From the NCBI GenBank assembly GCA_947629245.1, contig CANRDC010000001.1, forward strand, positions 1 through 64,000: DNA of 64,000 bases, given 5' to 3'. The notes beneath the pieces are model-generated. The model did no database searches and was not told the origin of the DNA. It was given only the letters and a program-made list of their open reading frames with translations. Positions 1 through 7,849 of this stretch are shown piece after piece. Every line of letters starts with the position of its first letter. Within the stretch, counting starts at the first letter, position 1. Made by a program: the position numbers and the translations under genes. The stretch comes from an uncultured Oscillospiraceae bacterium. Lineage in GTDB: Bacteria; Bacillota; Clostridia; Oscillospirales; Oscillospiraceae.

Positions 1-1
1 T

Positions 2-3000
2 TATGATGGTTATGATTTAGAGGCGCATTCGTATTCAAATTACGGCAATGCTATCTCAGATGGGTCCGGGGGTCACCATTATATGCAGTCGTGCAGCTCC
101 TGCGGCCAAACGAGAACTGGCACGACCACGGCGCACTCTTGGGCCCATGACTACTGGGACCAGGGCACTATCAACTCTAACCATGTCGAGCATATGAAGT
201 GTTCTGTCTGTGGTGAGACTAAGACGCAGAATAACGCCGCGCATAAATGGGTTGAGCAGAGCAGAACTGACACTGGCGCATCAGGGCACAATATTAAGTA
301 TAAGTGCTCCGACTGCGGACTGACTAAGACTGTGCTTGAGGCCCACGACCTCTATATCACGGGGTATACTAATTATACCTCCTCTCAGCACTATGTCAAT
401 CAGAAGTGCCGAACTTGTACCTACACTACGAAGTACCTTGCAAATCACACCATCATAGATAATAGCCCGAAGGTTTCTCAGATTGCTGGTAACACGGTGA
501 ACCATAAGCACAATCAGAAGTGCTCGCTGTGTACATATACGACCAGCTTCGAGGAGAAGCATACTGACTCTATCACTGGCTACTCTACGACGACCGGCGC
601 CAACCAGAAGATTAAACACATCACACATCATCGTTGCACTGTCTGCGGCTTGACCTGGGATGTGCTTGACCCGCATGGCGCGCCTGATGCTCAGGGGTAC
701 TGCCCGCAGTGCCATGAGTTGCTTGGTAATAATATCACCTGGCACTATTTCGAGGGCGTGCCTAATAAGACTACGTTCCAGATTTACACGCATAAGCTTG
801 TAATCCCGGAGACGAAGGGACGCAACGGTTATAAGTTCATCGGTTGGTTCGATGACCCTGGCGAGGGTAAACAGTGGACCGCAGATGATACCTATAACGT
901 TGGCGACCCGGCTGAAATGTGGGCTCAGTATGCCATCGTGGTTGAAGTCCACATCGACCAGACTGCTCCGACTATCACTGTTGTGAGAGACCCAAGCAGT
1001 CCGGAGACACCTACGAAACAGGTCACATTGAGAATTCATGTCGACCCGAATGACGAACATCCTTCCGCCACGCCTGTTATGGTCGAGAGCTACACCGACT
1101 GGTCGCCGAATGACCTTGTGTTCACTGTGACGGAAAATGGCACCTATAAGATTATCTCCCGCGATGAACTGGGTAACACCCGTGAGTACACCGTCTATGT
1201 CGAAAACATTGATAAGTCCGCGCCGGTGATTAACTCCATGGCTTCTAATACTGAGGCTTGGACGAATAAGCCTGTGACAGTTACTGTCGATGCGACTGAC
1301 GATGTGAAGCTGAATGTGACTGCTTATAGCTGGACACTTCAGCCGAACGATGGTAGCGCCGCCATCACTTCTAATGGCTGGACTGCCTCTAACTCCTTCC
1401 AGGTCGCCAAGCCTGGCGTGCTCACTGTAAAGGTTCGCGACGCCTTGGGTAATGAGACTACCTCTGCGCCCTACTATGTGAATAACGTCGACGTGACTGC
1501 CCCGTCTGCCGAGTATTCTCTGAGCGTCTCTAACTCCGAGAAGGTCGCGGCGGAGACGGGTGTGACTATCACCGTTCATCCGATTGATAATGAGGACCCG
1601 TCGACAGGTATGTCGTCTGGCCTGGCGAACAACCCGATTAAGTGGTCTGGTACTGGAATGACGTCCAGCTATGGACGCTCCACTGCTCAGACGGTCCATG
1701 AGAATGGCACTTACACTGTTTGGGTTAAGGACGCCGTGGGTAACGAGTCCGTACCTGTTCAGATTAACATCACATCTATCATCTCTGCTTCGCCGGTAGT
1801 TTCGCTGACTGAGAAGCCCAACCCCGTTGATGGTTCTACCCCGACTAAACTCCCGTTGACGCTCCATGCGGACGTTGACTGGAATGGTCTCGACCCGAAC
1901 CCCGACGGCTGGATTTCCTGGGACGGTGGTCATACTTGGGGCACCTATGAAGACCATGTCGTAACGGATAATGGCGAGTACACCGTTATGGTTCGTGACT
2001 CGACTGGTACAATTACGACCTCTCGTAAGACTTATACTGGCGGCGACGGCGTTGCTCCTATTGTCTCGATGGTACTCTCTAAGGGTGCTCCGGCCGACAT
2101 GCCTGACGCCACTGAGGCAAACTATGTCTGGAAGCTGACTATCTCGGCTAACGATGGTGTGCTTGGCTCCGGCGTCGATGTGATGACTACTCAGTGGAAT
2201 GGCCAGTCCTATACCTCCTCCGACCCGCAGTGGGATATTAATCTCGTTGACGGTACTGTCGGAAAGGTGTTTGAGCTGGAGACCGCTGGCACCTACTCCG
2301 TCACTGTAACGGATAAAGTGGGTAACTCGACGACTTCGGATAAGACGCTGACTTGGACTGACCTCGGTGAGTCACCCGACGGACCGAGTCAGGAGACCAG
2401 CATCACTAAACCTGCGCTTGATGGTTCTGAACCTTGGGGTCATGGCTCCGCTGGCTCACCCTATGATGCGAACCTTGAGGACCTTGTATTTGGCCCGACT
2501 GGTGCGTACAATACGAAGACTGGCGAGTTCACTCCGTATCCTGATGGCCTTGAGGGTATTCCTGTTCACTTCAATGCTGAGGTGACGAGGAATAAGTGGG
2601 CGACCGCTAAGGTAACCTATGACGGAAACGTGTTCAACGCAGTGTGGAACTACACTGGCGCCGGGACTGGAACTGAGAAGGTTCGCGGTGATGGAACTAC
2701 GCAGCACGGCTACGCTTTCATTCCTGCGAGCTACATCACGAAGGACTATAAGAACGCCAGGATTAAGATTGAAGTATTTGAGTGGGACGACGAAGCCTGC
2801 ACGCAGCTTCATCGCCAGGGCTCTCAGAACTTCTACACTTCTACATCGGTGTCGAAGCCTGAGATTACTTACGCCTATGATATTGCGACGCGGACGTTGA
2901 CCTTCAGCGCCAGCTCTAATGTCGTTGGTATTAAGAACCCCGGCGGAAAGCTGTATAGCTTGAATGGCGGTGCGTTCGTGGAATACACCGGGCCGTTTGT

Positions 3001-3310
3001 TGTGCCTGAGGGAACTACGACCATTAACTTGAAGGCCATCGATAATCTGGGTCAGGAAGCGACTAAGGACCTTGACGTTGCGACTATGGGTCTGAATGGC
3101 GGTACCAATGGCGTCGGGTCTATTCCGAGTGCTCAGAAGACCGATGAAAATGCTGGCACCAGTTCCTATCATAGCTCCAACCGTTCTGCTGATATCTACA
3201 TCATCGGTGGCACTCGTGGAAACACCGATAGCGTACCTGATGGCTCTGTCTTCAGTGCGCTGACGGGAAATACACTGGCTCCGATTGATGCGGACGCGGA
3301 CGACGACTAA
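2..3310 (+). CDS. 5'-truncated giant secreted/surface repeat protein
   Basis: The frame is open from the window edge, so the true start lies upstream; the first in-frame Met is at base 83. Seven short Cys modules come first (CSSCG, CSVCG, CSDCG, CRTC, CSLC, CTVCG, CPQCH), most followed by a His 9-12 residues later, which looks like repeated zinc-knuckle units. Next is one Listeria-Bacteroides (Flg_new) type module with GYKFIGWF and WAQY. Then come at least three Ig-like modules, each opened by a (T/S)AP element (DQTAP, DKSAP, DVTAP). The C-terminus ends in an Asp-rich tail with no LPXTG, SLH domain or membrane anchor. A role in adhesion, or as a cell- or virion-surface fibre, is inferred from this architecture only. 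A terminator follows directly. Confidence 0.85.
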   Translation, partial: YDGYDLEAHSYSNYGNAISDGSGGHHYMQSCSSCGQTRTGTTTAHSWAHDYWDQGTINSNHVEHMKCSVCGETKTQNNAAHKWVEQSRTDTGASGHNIKYKCSDCGLTKTVLEAHDLYITGYTNYTSSQHYVNQKCRTCTYTTKYLANHTIIDNSPKVSQIAGNTVNHKHNQKCSLCTYTTSFEEKHTDSITGYSTTTGANQKIKHITHHRCTVCGLTWDVLDPHGAPDAQGYCPQCHELLGNNITWHYFEGVPNKTTFQIYTHKLVIPETKGRNGYKFIGWFDDPGEGKQWTADDTYNVGDPAEMWAQYAIVVEVHIDQTAPTITVVRDPSSPETPTKQVTLRIHVDPNDEHPSATPVMVESYTDWSPNDLVFTVTENGTYKIISRDELGNTREYTVYVENIDKSAPVINSMASNTEAWTNKPVTVTVDATDDVKLNVTAYSWTLQPNDGSAAITSNGWTASNSFQVAKPGVLTVKVRDALGNETTSAPYYVNNVDVTAPSAEYSLSVSNSEKVAAETGVTITVHPIDNEDPSTGMSSGLANNPIKWSGTGMTSSYGRSTAQTVHENGTYTVWVKDAVGNESVPVQINITSIISASPVVSLTEKPNPVDGSTPTKLPLTLHADVDWNGLDPNPDGWISWDGGHTWGTYEDHVVTDNGEYTVMVRDSTGTITTSRKTYTGGDGVAPIVSMVLSKGAPADMPDATEANYVWKLTISANDGVLGSGVDVMTTQWNGQSYTSSDPQWDINLVDGTVGKVFELETAGTYSVTVTDKVGNSTTSDKTLTWTDLGESPDGPSQETSITKPALDGSEPWGHGSAGSPYDANLEDLVFGPTGAYNTKTGEFTPYPDGLEGIPVHFNAEVTRNKWATAKVTYDGNVFNAVWNYTGAGTGTEKVRGDGTTQHGYAFIPASYITKDYKNARIKIEVFEWDDEACTQLHRQGSQNFYTSTSVSKPEITYAYDIATRTLTFSASSNVVGIKNPGGKLYSLNGGAFVEYTGPFVVPEGTTTINLKAIDNLGQEATKDLDVATMGLNGGTNGVGSIPSAQKTDENAGTSSYHSSNRSADIYIIGGTRGNTDSVPDGSVFSALTGNTLAPIDADADDD

Positions 3311-3317
3311 ATCTTTT

Positions 3318-3355
3318 ATGGGGAAGTGCGAGATTTCGCACTTCCCCATTTCTTT
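3318..3355 (+). terminator. Intrinsic terminator
   Basis: The stem GGGGAAGTGCGA / TCGCACTTCCCC has a 4-nt loop and is followed by ATTTCTTTT. It closes the upstream repeat-protein gene. Confidence 0.9.
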
Positions 3356-3451
3356 TGCACTGTAAAGTCGCCATGCTAATCGCCTTCAGTTGAACCCGCT
3401 TTAATCGCCATGTTTTCGCACCTCAGTATCTTCGTATCCTACTTCCATTTA

Positions 3452-3482
3452 CACTAATGTATCATTAGTGACACGTGGTCAC
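3452..3482. promoter_or_regulatory. Two overlapping inverted repeats (operator candidate)
   Basis: CACTAATG-TAT-CATTAGTG is a perfect 8-bp palindrome. It overlaps a second one, GTGAC-ACGTG-GTCAC. Both lie 20-50 bp upstream of the first gene of the FPxG operon, where a repressor site would be expected. Function is inferred from position and symmetry only. Confidence 0.5.
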
Positions 3483-3500
3483 TAAGAAGGGAGTATAAAG

Positions 3501-3974
3501 ATGGAACTATTTAAAGCTAAGAGGCGCCCTACTGACGTAGAGGTACTTCACAGACTCTTTACGGAGTCTGACAGAGAGGTAGCGACAGAAGTGTGGTATA
3601 GATGTACCATATTCAGTCTCATACCGAAGACTGACGACTCTACTCTCGGCGACTTCTTTGTTGGGAGAATGACGAGAATGAAGAAAAAGTTCGCACACTC
3701 TATCGACCCCGAGGCTGCTGGCGTATGCCGTACGTTGGCTGAGAACGCCGGGCATTTCACAAGCGATGAAAGGCAGAAGAAAGAGGCGCAGGTCGTAGAT
3801 ATTCTCGACTCTATCTTCGAAGGTATCAAACACGACGATGGTACCACAGCCTGGCGTTTTGTCTTTCCGGACGGTGACAGACAGATGGTACTTAAGGAGA
3901 AGCTTACTGCCTATCTTCGGAGTGCACCGGTTGTCTACCTGATAGGCAACGCCCGCGCAGTCTACCACTGCTAA
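3501..3974 (+). CDS. FPxG-family orphan protein 1
   Basis: A 157-residue protein with no recognised domain. It starts at an ATG preceded by AAGGGAG. It opens a tandem set of six genes whose products share a C-terminal block: a Phe-Pro-acidic/Asn-Gly turn, then a helix with Glu/Leu spacing and a short hydrophobic end. Here the block begins FVFPDG at about residue 117. Unlike its neighbours it has no MxLNL-type tag. It is probably the most diverged member of the set; function is unknown. Confidence 0.75.
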   Translation: MELFKAKRRPTDVEVLHRLFTESDREVATEVWYRCTIFSLIPKTDDSTLGDFFVGRMTRMKKKFAHSIDPEAAGVCRTLAENAGHFTSDERQKKEAQVVDILDSIFEGIKHDDGTTAWRFVFPDGDRQMVLKEKLTAYLRSAPVVYLIGNARAVYHC

Positions 3975-4006
3975 GTCGCCATGTATTTCAATGGAGGTAA
4001 AATCAT

Positions 4007-4900
4007 ATGAAAGAACTCAACCTTGGCGGCAGTAAGTCGCCAAAAGCCACCATCTCTCCTGAGGACCAGCGTGCCCTTGCCTTTCTGGAGGATAAATACA
4101 GCTTTCATCACGTGAAGGGTCAACCCACGCTGATGGAGCTGATATTCTATCCGCACATGAATGCATATCTGCCATCTGAACGCTATGAGACGCTGAGAGC
4201 GCTTGAGAAGTGTATGGCGAGACTGACACTCGCCCTTGATGATGTGAGGCGCAGTAGCGCACCAGTCGGTCACGGTATCAAGATGGAGGACACCGAGCAG
4301 TATGCCTTCGAGCTGCTCTATCGCTTTCTGCAGTTCAGGGGAGCTCTTGAAGATAACCTCCCCGTGGATGCAATGACAGAGTTACTGGCCATTAGTAACC
4401 TCGTGCCTGCCGCGTCTAAGGTTGGACTCGCTACTGGAACGTTCAAGAGCAACGACGATAGCGACGACCCTTCTAAGCCGGCCAATCCAGAAGAACTGGA
4501 GAGCTGGCAACGAAGCTATGTGGAAAGGCGTACGCGTCTCAATGAGCTTGAGGAGAAGTACGGAATTAACGATGGTCCTCAGGCCGCCATGTTTATCCGC
4601 CGTCTCTTTCCGAAGGGTTCTGAGTCCGTTGAGGCTGGAAGGCGCCTTGACATCTTGGAACTCTTGGATAAAAAGATGGAGGCCGTTGCCGCGGCTATCA
4701 AGGCGAATAACTATGGCGTCGAGTATATACCTTCCGAGCTTCATGACCTTTGTATGAAAGCCGTTGACGCGTGGTGGGGTTATGCATCTGGAGGCCTGGC
4801 TAATGTATTTCCTAAGGGGTACACCGACGGGATACGCCAGGCTGTGAAGGACGCCTGCAACTTTGTCACGGCGATGCAACCACTTACTAACAGGCGCTAA
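4007..4900 (+). CDS. FPxG-family protein 2, N-terminal MKELNLG tag
   Basis: A 297-residue unidentified protein. It begins MKELNLGG, which matches in reverse placement the LNL tag found at the C-termini of many proteins in this window. It contains two FPxG blocks (RLFPKG near residue 203 and NVFPKG near residue 266), so it may be an internal duplication of the 150-residue unit carried by the neighbours. The start is supported by GGAGG upstream of the ATG. It sits in an operon with five paralogues. The gap before it carries the CGCCATG word right after the previous stop codon. Confidence 0.75.
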   Translation: MKELNLGGSKSPKATISPEDQRALAFLEDKYSFHHVKGQPTLMELIFYPHMNAYLPSERYETLRALEKCMARLTLALDDVRRSSAPVGHGIKMEDTEQYAFELLYRFLQFRGALEDNLPVDAMTELLAISNLVPAASKVGLATGTFKSNDDSDDPSKPANPEELESWQRSYVERRTRLNELEEKYGINDGPQAAMFIRRLFPKGSESVEAGRRLDILELLDKKMEAVAAAIKANNYGVEYIPSELHDLCMKAVDAWWGYASGGLANVFPKGYTDGIRQAVKDACNFVTAMQPLTNRR

Positions 4901-4933
4901 GTCGACATGTATTTCAATTAAGGAGGAAACACA

Positions 4934-5383
4934 ATGAGCAAAGTATATAGCGAGCCTGAACTGGTCCGTACATACATCAACTGGTACCAGTGCAAGAAGC
5001 TCGCCACTCTATTCGAGGGTCTTGCTGGCGTACGCATCGGCCTCCAGCAAGTCGATGATTCCTTGACGGAGAAAGGCGAAGCCCCTGCGTTTGAAGGAGC
5101 CCTGAGGAAGCTCGACAAGATACAGAGAATGACCCTCGGCGCTAACGAACCGGAGAACAGGGGTTGGAGGCTTGAGACGGACGAGGACCTTGTGAACTAC
5201 TTGGAGAAGGACCTCGCCAAGACTCCGTCTGATGATGGAAAGGGAACGATGCTGGACGTCGTGTTCCCTAACGGCACTGACGGTCTTTCAATCGAGGAAC
5301 GCCTCAACGCACTCCTTGCACTTGAGGAGGTAAAAGGCATGGCGAAGGAGGGCGCAAAGCTCGTCAAGGAGATGAAGCTTTAA
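4934..5383 (+). CDS. FPxG-family protein 3
   Basis: A 149-residue, mostly helical, charged protein with no recognised function. The family block VFPNGTDGLS lies near residue 115. The C-terminus reads KEMKL, a possible weak version of the terminal tag. AAGGAGG precedes the ATG. The upstream spacer nearly copies the spacer before the previous gene (CGACATG in place of CGCCATG), which suggests tandem duplication of gene plus spacer. Confidence 0.75.
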   Translation: MSKVYSEPELVRTYINWYQCKKLATLFEGLAGVRIGLQQVDDSLTEKGEAPAFEGALRKLDKIQRMTLGANEPENRGWRLETDEDLVNYLEKDLAKTPSDDGKGTMLDVVFPNGTDGLSIEERLNALLALEEVKGMAKEGAKLVKEMKL

Positions 5384-5437
5384 GTCGCCATGCCTTTCGG
5401 CTACACAACATTCAACCATAAAAAGGAGATAACACTA

Positions 5438-6022
5438 ATGAGTATCAACCTGGCTGGGGTCCGCTCTAAGTCTGAACCTACTATACTGGCAGACCCTGTC
5501 GAGTCTGATGTACCGTCACCGGTGACGCAGACCTTCCCTTCCCCTAAGAGCCACTCTGAGCTTGACTGCCTCTGCAAAGGTATAAGGTTTGAGAGTGAGG
5601 CTCTCAAACTCGGATACAAGGAGCTTATCAAGAAGCTCCAGCGTCAGAGCAACAAGCTCTACAGCGACATGATGAGCGCCGCAACTATGACACCTGTAGC
5701 TAAGTCACTCCGTGATGAAATTCAGAAGATTAAGGAGAAACTCGACGAAGAAATCGTCAGCATAACCACCGCGTATGATAAACTCTATATTATGACCTTC
5801 CACGTAACAACAAAAGAAGAGGCCATGAACTGGGTTGAGTGGTACCTCAAAACACATCACGAGCATGAGAGCATCGAGAAGTCTTTCTGGCAGGAAGCAT
5901 TTCCTAATGGCACAGACAGAATGTCGTCCGACGAAGTTTATGCCATCGCGCTTGAGCAACCTATCATCAGGAGGATAATCTATCGCGGCAGTATCCTCTA
6001 TGAACAAGAGGACGCTATTTAA
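5438..6022 (+). CDS. FPxG-family protein 4, N-terminal MSINL tag
   Basis: A 194-residue orphan. An in-frame ATG exists 48 bp upstream, but it is part of the recurrent CGCCATG word and has no ribosome site. The start used here follows AAAAGGAGAT and gives MSINLAG, in line with the tagged N-termini of neighbours. The central CLCKGIRFESEAL and the C-terminal AFPNGTDRMS plus LEQPIIRRIIYRG are shared almost residue for residue with the next gene. The two are recent paralogues. Confidence 0.75.
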   Translation: MSINLAGVRSKSEPTILADPVESDVPSPVTQTFPSPKSHSELDCLCKGIRFESEALKLGYKELIKKLQRQSNKLYSDMMSAATMTPVAKSLRDEIQKIKEKLDEEIVSITTAYDKLYIMTFHVTTKEEAMNWVEWYLKTHHEHESIEKSFWQEAFPNGTDRMSSDEVYAIALEQPIIRRIIYRGSILYEQEDAI

Positions 6023-6063
6023 ATCGGCTACATCAATTCATTAAAACTAAAGGAGATAATACA

Positions 6064-6540
6064 ATGGATACAACAAATGCACCTTCTACCTTCGAATGCC
6101 TCTGCAGAGGCATTAAGCTTGAGAGGGAGGCTCTCAACTTCGCTTATAAGGAACTTATAAGCGGTATCATGCGCGGCGGAGTCAGAACCTGCGAGGATTT
6201 AAAATCTGAAGGTATCCTTTCGTCGGACGTTGTCGACGCAATGGAGACCATTGATAGCCTCTGTGACTACATGCATGAAGTCTTTGAAAGTCTGCCTGTA
6301 CTTGTTGCAGATGTGGATACAAAGGAAGAGGCCGTCGGTTGGCTGGGGTGGTACCTCAAGAGAAATCGCTCGTATGAGCATCCCGAAAGGACGCTTTGGG
6401 AAGAAGCATTCCCTGATGACACTGACGACTTAACCATCGACGAGATATATGATGTCATGGCCGAGCAGCCAGTCGTGTTCAGGCTAATCTACCGTGGAAG
6501 GGCGCTTCTTGAGGCGGAGCACGCCATGCCTTCCGCCTGA
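6064..6540 (+). CDS. FPxG-family protein 5
   Basis: A 158-residue paralogue of the preceding gene. CLCRGIKLEREAL lies near the N-terminus, and AFPDDTDDLT and EQPVVFRLIYRG near the C-terminus. It lacks the tagged N-terminal extension of its neighbour. The start is supported by AAAGGAGATAATACA before the ATG. The last codons contain the CGCCATG word. Function is unknown. Confidence 0.75.
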   Translation: MDTTNAPSTFECLCRGIKLEREALNFAYKELISGIMRGGVRTCEDLKSEGILSSDVVDAMETIDSLCDYMHEVFESLPVLVADVDTKEEAVGWLGWYLKRNRSYEHPERTLWEEAFPDDTDDLTIDEIYDVMAEQPVVFRLIYRGRALLEAEHAMPSA

Positions 6541-6552
6541 GGAGGAAACATA

Positions 6553-7056
6553 ATGAAAGCGCTTAATCTCAACGATGCACCGAAGAAGGAAGAGCTTAAT
6601 CCTTCTGACTTGATGGTGCTTTGCCACTTCTGCAGCAGTATGTATATGGGCTATGCCATCGGACAGCGTGCTGCTACATCTACGCTGGAGTTGAACCTTG
6701 TTGGTGTGAGAAGGACACTTAAGGACCTTTATAACGCCTGCGCAAGTGCTGCTGGAAACGACCTCGACGGTGATTTCGCCAATATTGTGAAGTCTCTCAA
6801 GGACCTCGATGCAGATGCTCACAAGCTCTTCAAGTCGAAGGAGGAAGAGTCTATCGAGCTCGCGAAGGACGATGTACTGAGCTATCTCGAAACTATGTAT
6901 CGTGAGATTGGCCCTGATGGTTCAGCACTTCGTGAACTGTTTCCTGAGGGCATCGCTAATCTTTCGAAGGAACAGAAGCTCGATAGATACCTTGAGCAAC
7001 CATCTGTAAAGAGACTCATAGCGAACATTCGTGAGATGCATGGCTGGGAAGCTTAA
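6553..7056 (+). CDS. FPxG-family protein 6, N-terminal MKALNL tag
   Basis: A 167-residue orphan starting MKALNLND, again the LNL tag at an N-terminus. The C-terminal block reads LFPEGIANLS and LEQPSVKRLI. GAGGAGGAAACATA before the ATG is an excellent ribosome site. The same string precedes the degenerate mini-gene that follows, pointing to tandem duplication. Confidence 0.75.
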   Translation: MKALNLNDAPKKEELNPSDLMVLCHFCSSMYMGYAIGQRAATSTLELNLVGVRRTLKDLYNACASAAGNDLDGDFANIVKSLKDLDADAHKLFKSKEEESIELAKDDVLSYLETMYREIGPDGSALRELFPEGIANLSKEQKLDRYLEQPSVKRLIANIREMHGWEA

Positions 7057-7083
7057 CCCTTTTCTATTTGAGGAGGAAACATA

Positions 7084-7173
7084 ATGAAAGAACTCAATCT
7101 CAATTGTAAGCCTTCATGGCGACTAAGTCGCCATGTCTATTGCCTGTGTCTGATGCATTACTACCTGGCGTGA
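7084..7173 (+). pseudogene. Degenerate 29-codon remnant of a tagged gene
   Basis: A perfect GAGGAGGAAACATA ribosome site and an ATG encode MKELNLN, matching the tagged N-termini of neighbours. The frame then runs through the palindrome CATGGCGACT-A-AGTCGCCATG (7115-7135) and stops after 29 residues. I read it as the 5' end of a further tandem paralogue whose body was deleted. A genuine 29-residue peptide cannot be excluded. Confidence 0.5.
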
Positions 7174-7200
7174 TTTAACGCCAGGTAGTCTTAACTATTT
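7160..7200 (+). terminator. Intrinsic terminator closing the FPxG operon
   Basis: ACTACCTGGCG / CGCCAGGTAGT has an 8-nt loop. It is followed by a weak T-rich tail and overlaps the stop of the mini-gene. Confidence 0.7.
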
Positions 7201-7263
7201 TGATACATGTCTCTGTGCTGATGGTCTTAACACCTGAGACTAAAACTACATGGAGGTATCATC

Positions 7264-7611
7264 ATGTCCAGAAAAGCAAACAACTACGGCCCGCTTGACC
7301 TTGAGGGAGAGTGTGCTAAGTGTCATGAACATGGCGCTACGTTGCTCCGCTCTGCCGTACGCACCAGCGCCTACTATGACCACCCAGACTCCAAAGGCAC
7401 CGTTATAGGCGTCTACGTGTGTGTCGGGAAATCAGAGAACGACTTCTCTGTGATGGCGCACGTAGTCGTTGATCTTGAGTCAAAGCGCGCTCTCACAGAA
7501 GCACCGGATAAAGTAACTAACCCTCGGAGTTACATAGCAGTGCAGGGGAAGCTTTACCACCTGTTCAGCGCCGAGCATAAGAACAGTGGGTGCTTCTGGG
7601 AGGGTAACTAA
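7264..7611 (+). CDS. Orphan 115-residue protein
   Basis: A small soluble protein with no recognised domain. It starts after TGGAGGTATCATC. A CAKCHEHG string near residue 18 could bind a metal, but only one Cys pair and no second cluster is visible. The central part is predicted beta-rich (VIGVYVCVG, VMAHVVVDL). It is a single-gene unit between two terminators. It has no terminal tag. Confidence 0.7.
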   Translation: MSRKANNYGPLDLEGECAKCHEHGATLLRSAVRTSAYYDHPDSKGTVIGVYVCVGKSENDFSVMAHVVVDLESKRALTEAPDKVTNPRSYIAVQGKLYHLFSAEHKNSGCFWEGN

Positions 7612-7652
7612 CCGTAGGCTCCTTGCTTCTAATTCACATCGAAATGTAAAAT

Positions 7653-7692
7653 AAAAAGCCGAAGTACCATCGGGGTACTTCGGCTTTTTATT
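7653..7692 (+). terminator. Intrinsic terminator
   Basis: AAAAAGCCGAAGTACC / GGTACTTCGGCTTTTT with a short loop, followed by ATTT. A near-copy of the stem recurs after the SLH gene. Confidence 0.9.
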
Positions 7693-7743
7693 TGCCCTAT
7701 AAAGTTGCTCAGCCATGAACCATACTGGTCGTAGTGGAAATCG

Positions 7744-7757
7744 TTTTTTTTTTTTTT
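7744..7757. repeat. Homopolymeric T tract (14 T)
   Basis: A run of 14 T lies about 90 bp upstream of the SLH surface-protein start. Such a tract is prone to slippage, and its placement in the leader could tune expression. It could also be assembly noise. Confidence 0.6.
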
Positions 7758-7849
7758 GCTTTGGTGCCACACCTTTAATTTGATTGCAAGGATTGCACAT
7801 ATTTGGAGTGCAAGCTCGTAATCTGAATTGAAGTAAGGAGTGTATCACT

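Noticed and set aside
281-1957. A 558-codon open frame on the - strand
   Set aside because: Antisense shadow of the repeat protein; the product is Arg/Val/Ile-rich without structure, typical of reverse-frame translation.
2456-3349. A 297-codon open frame on the - strand
   Set aside because: Antisense to the same repeat protein and starting in its terminator; no ribosome site.
5390-5437. Upstream ATG start for the fourth FPxG gene
   Set aside because: This ATG belongs to the CGCCATG word after the previous stop, lacks a ribosome site, and would hide the tagged N-terminus preceded by AAAAGGAGAT.
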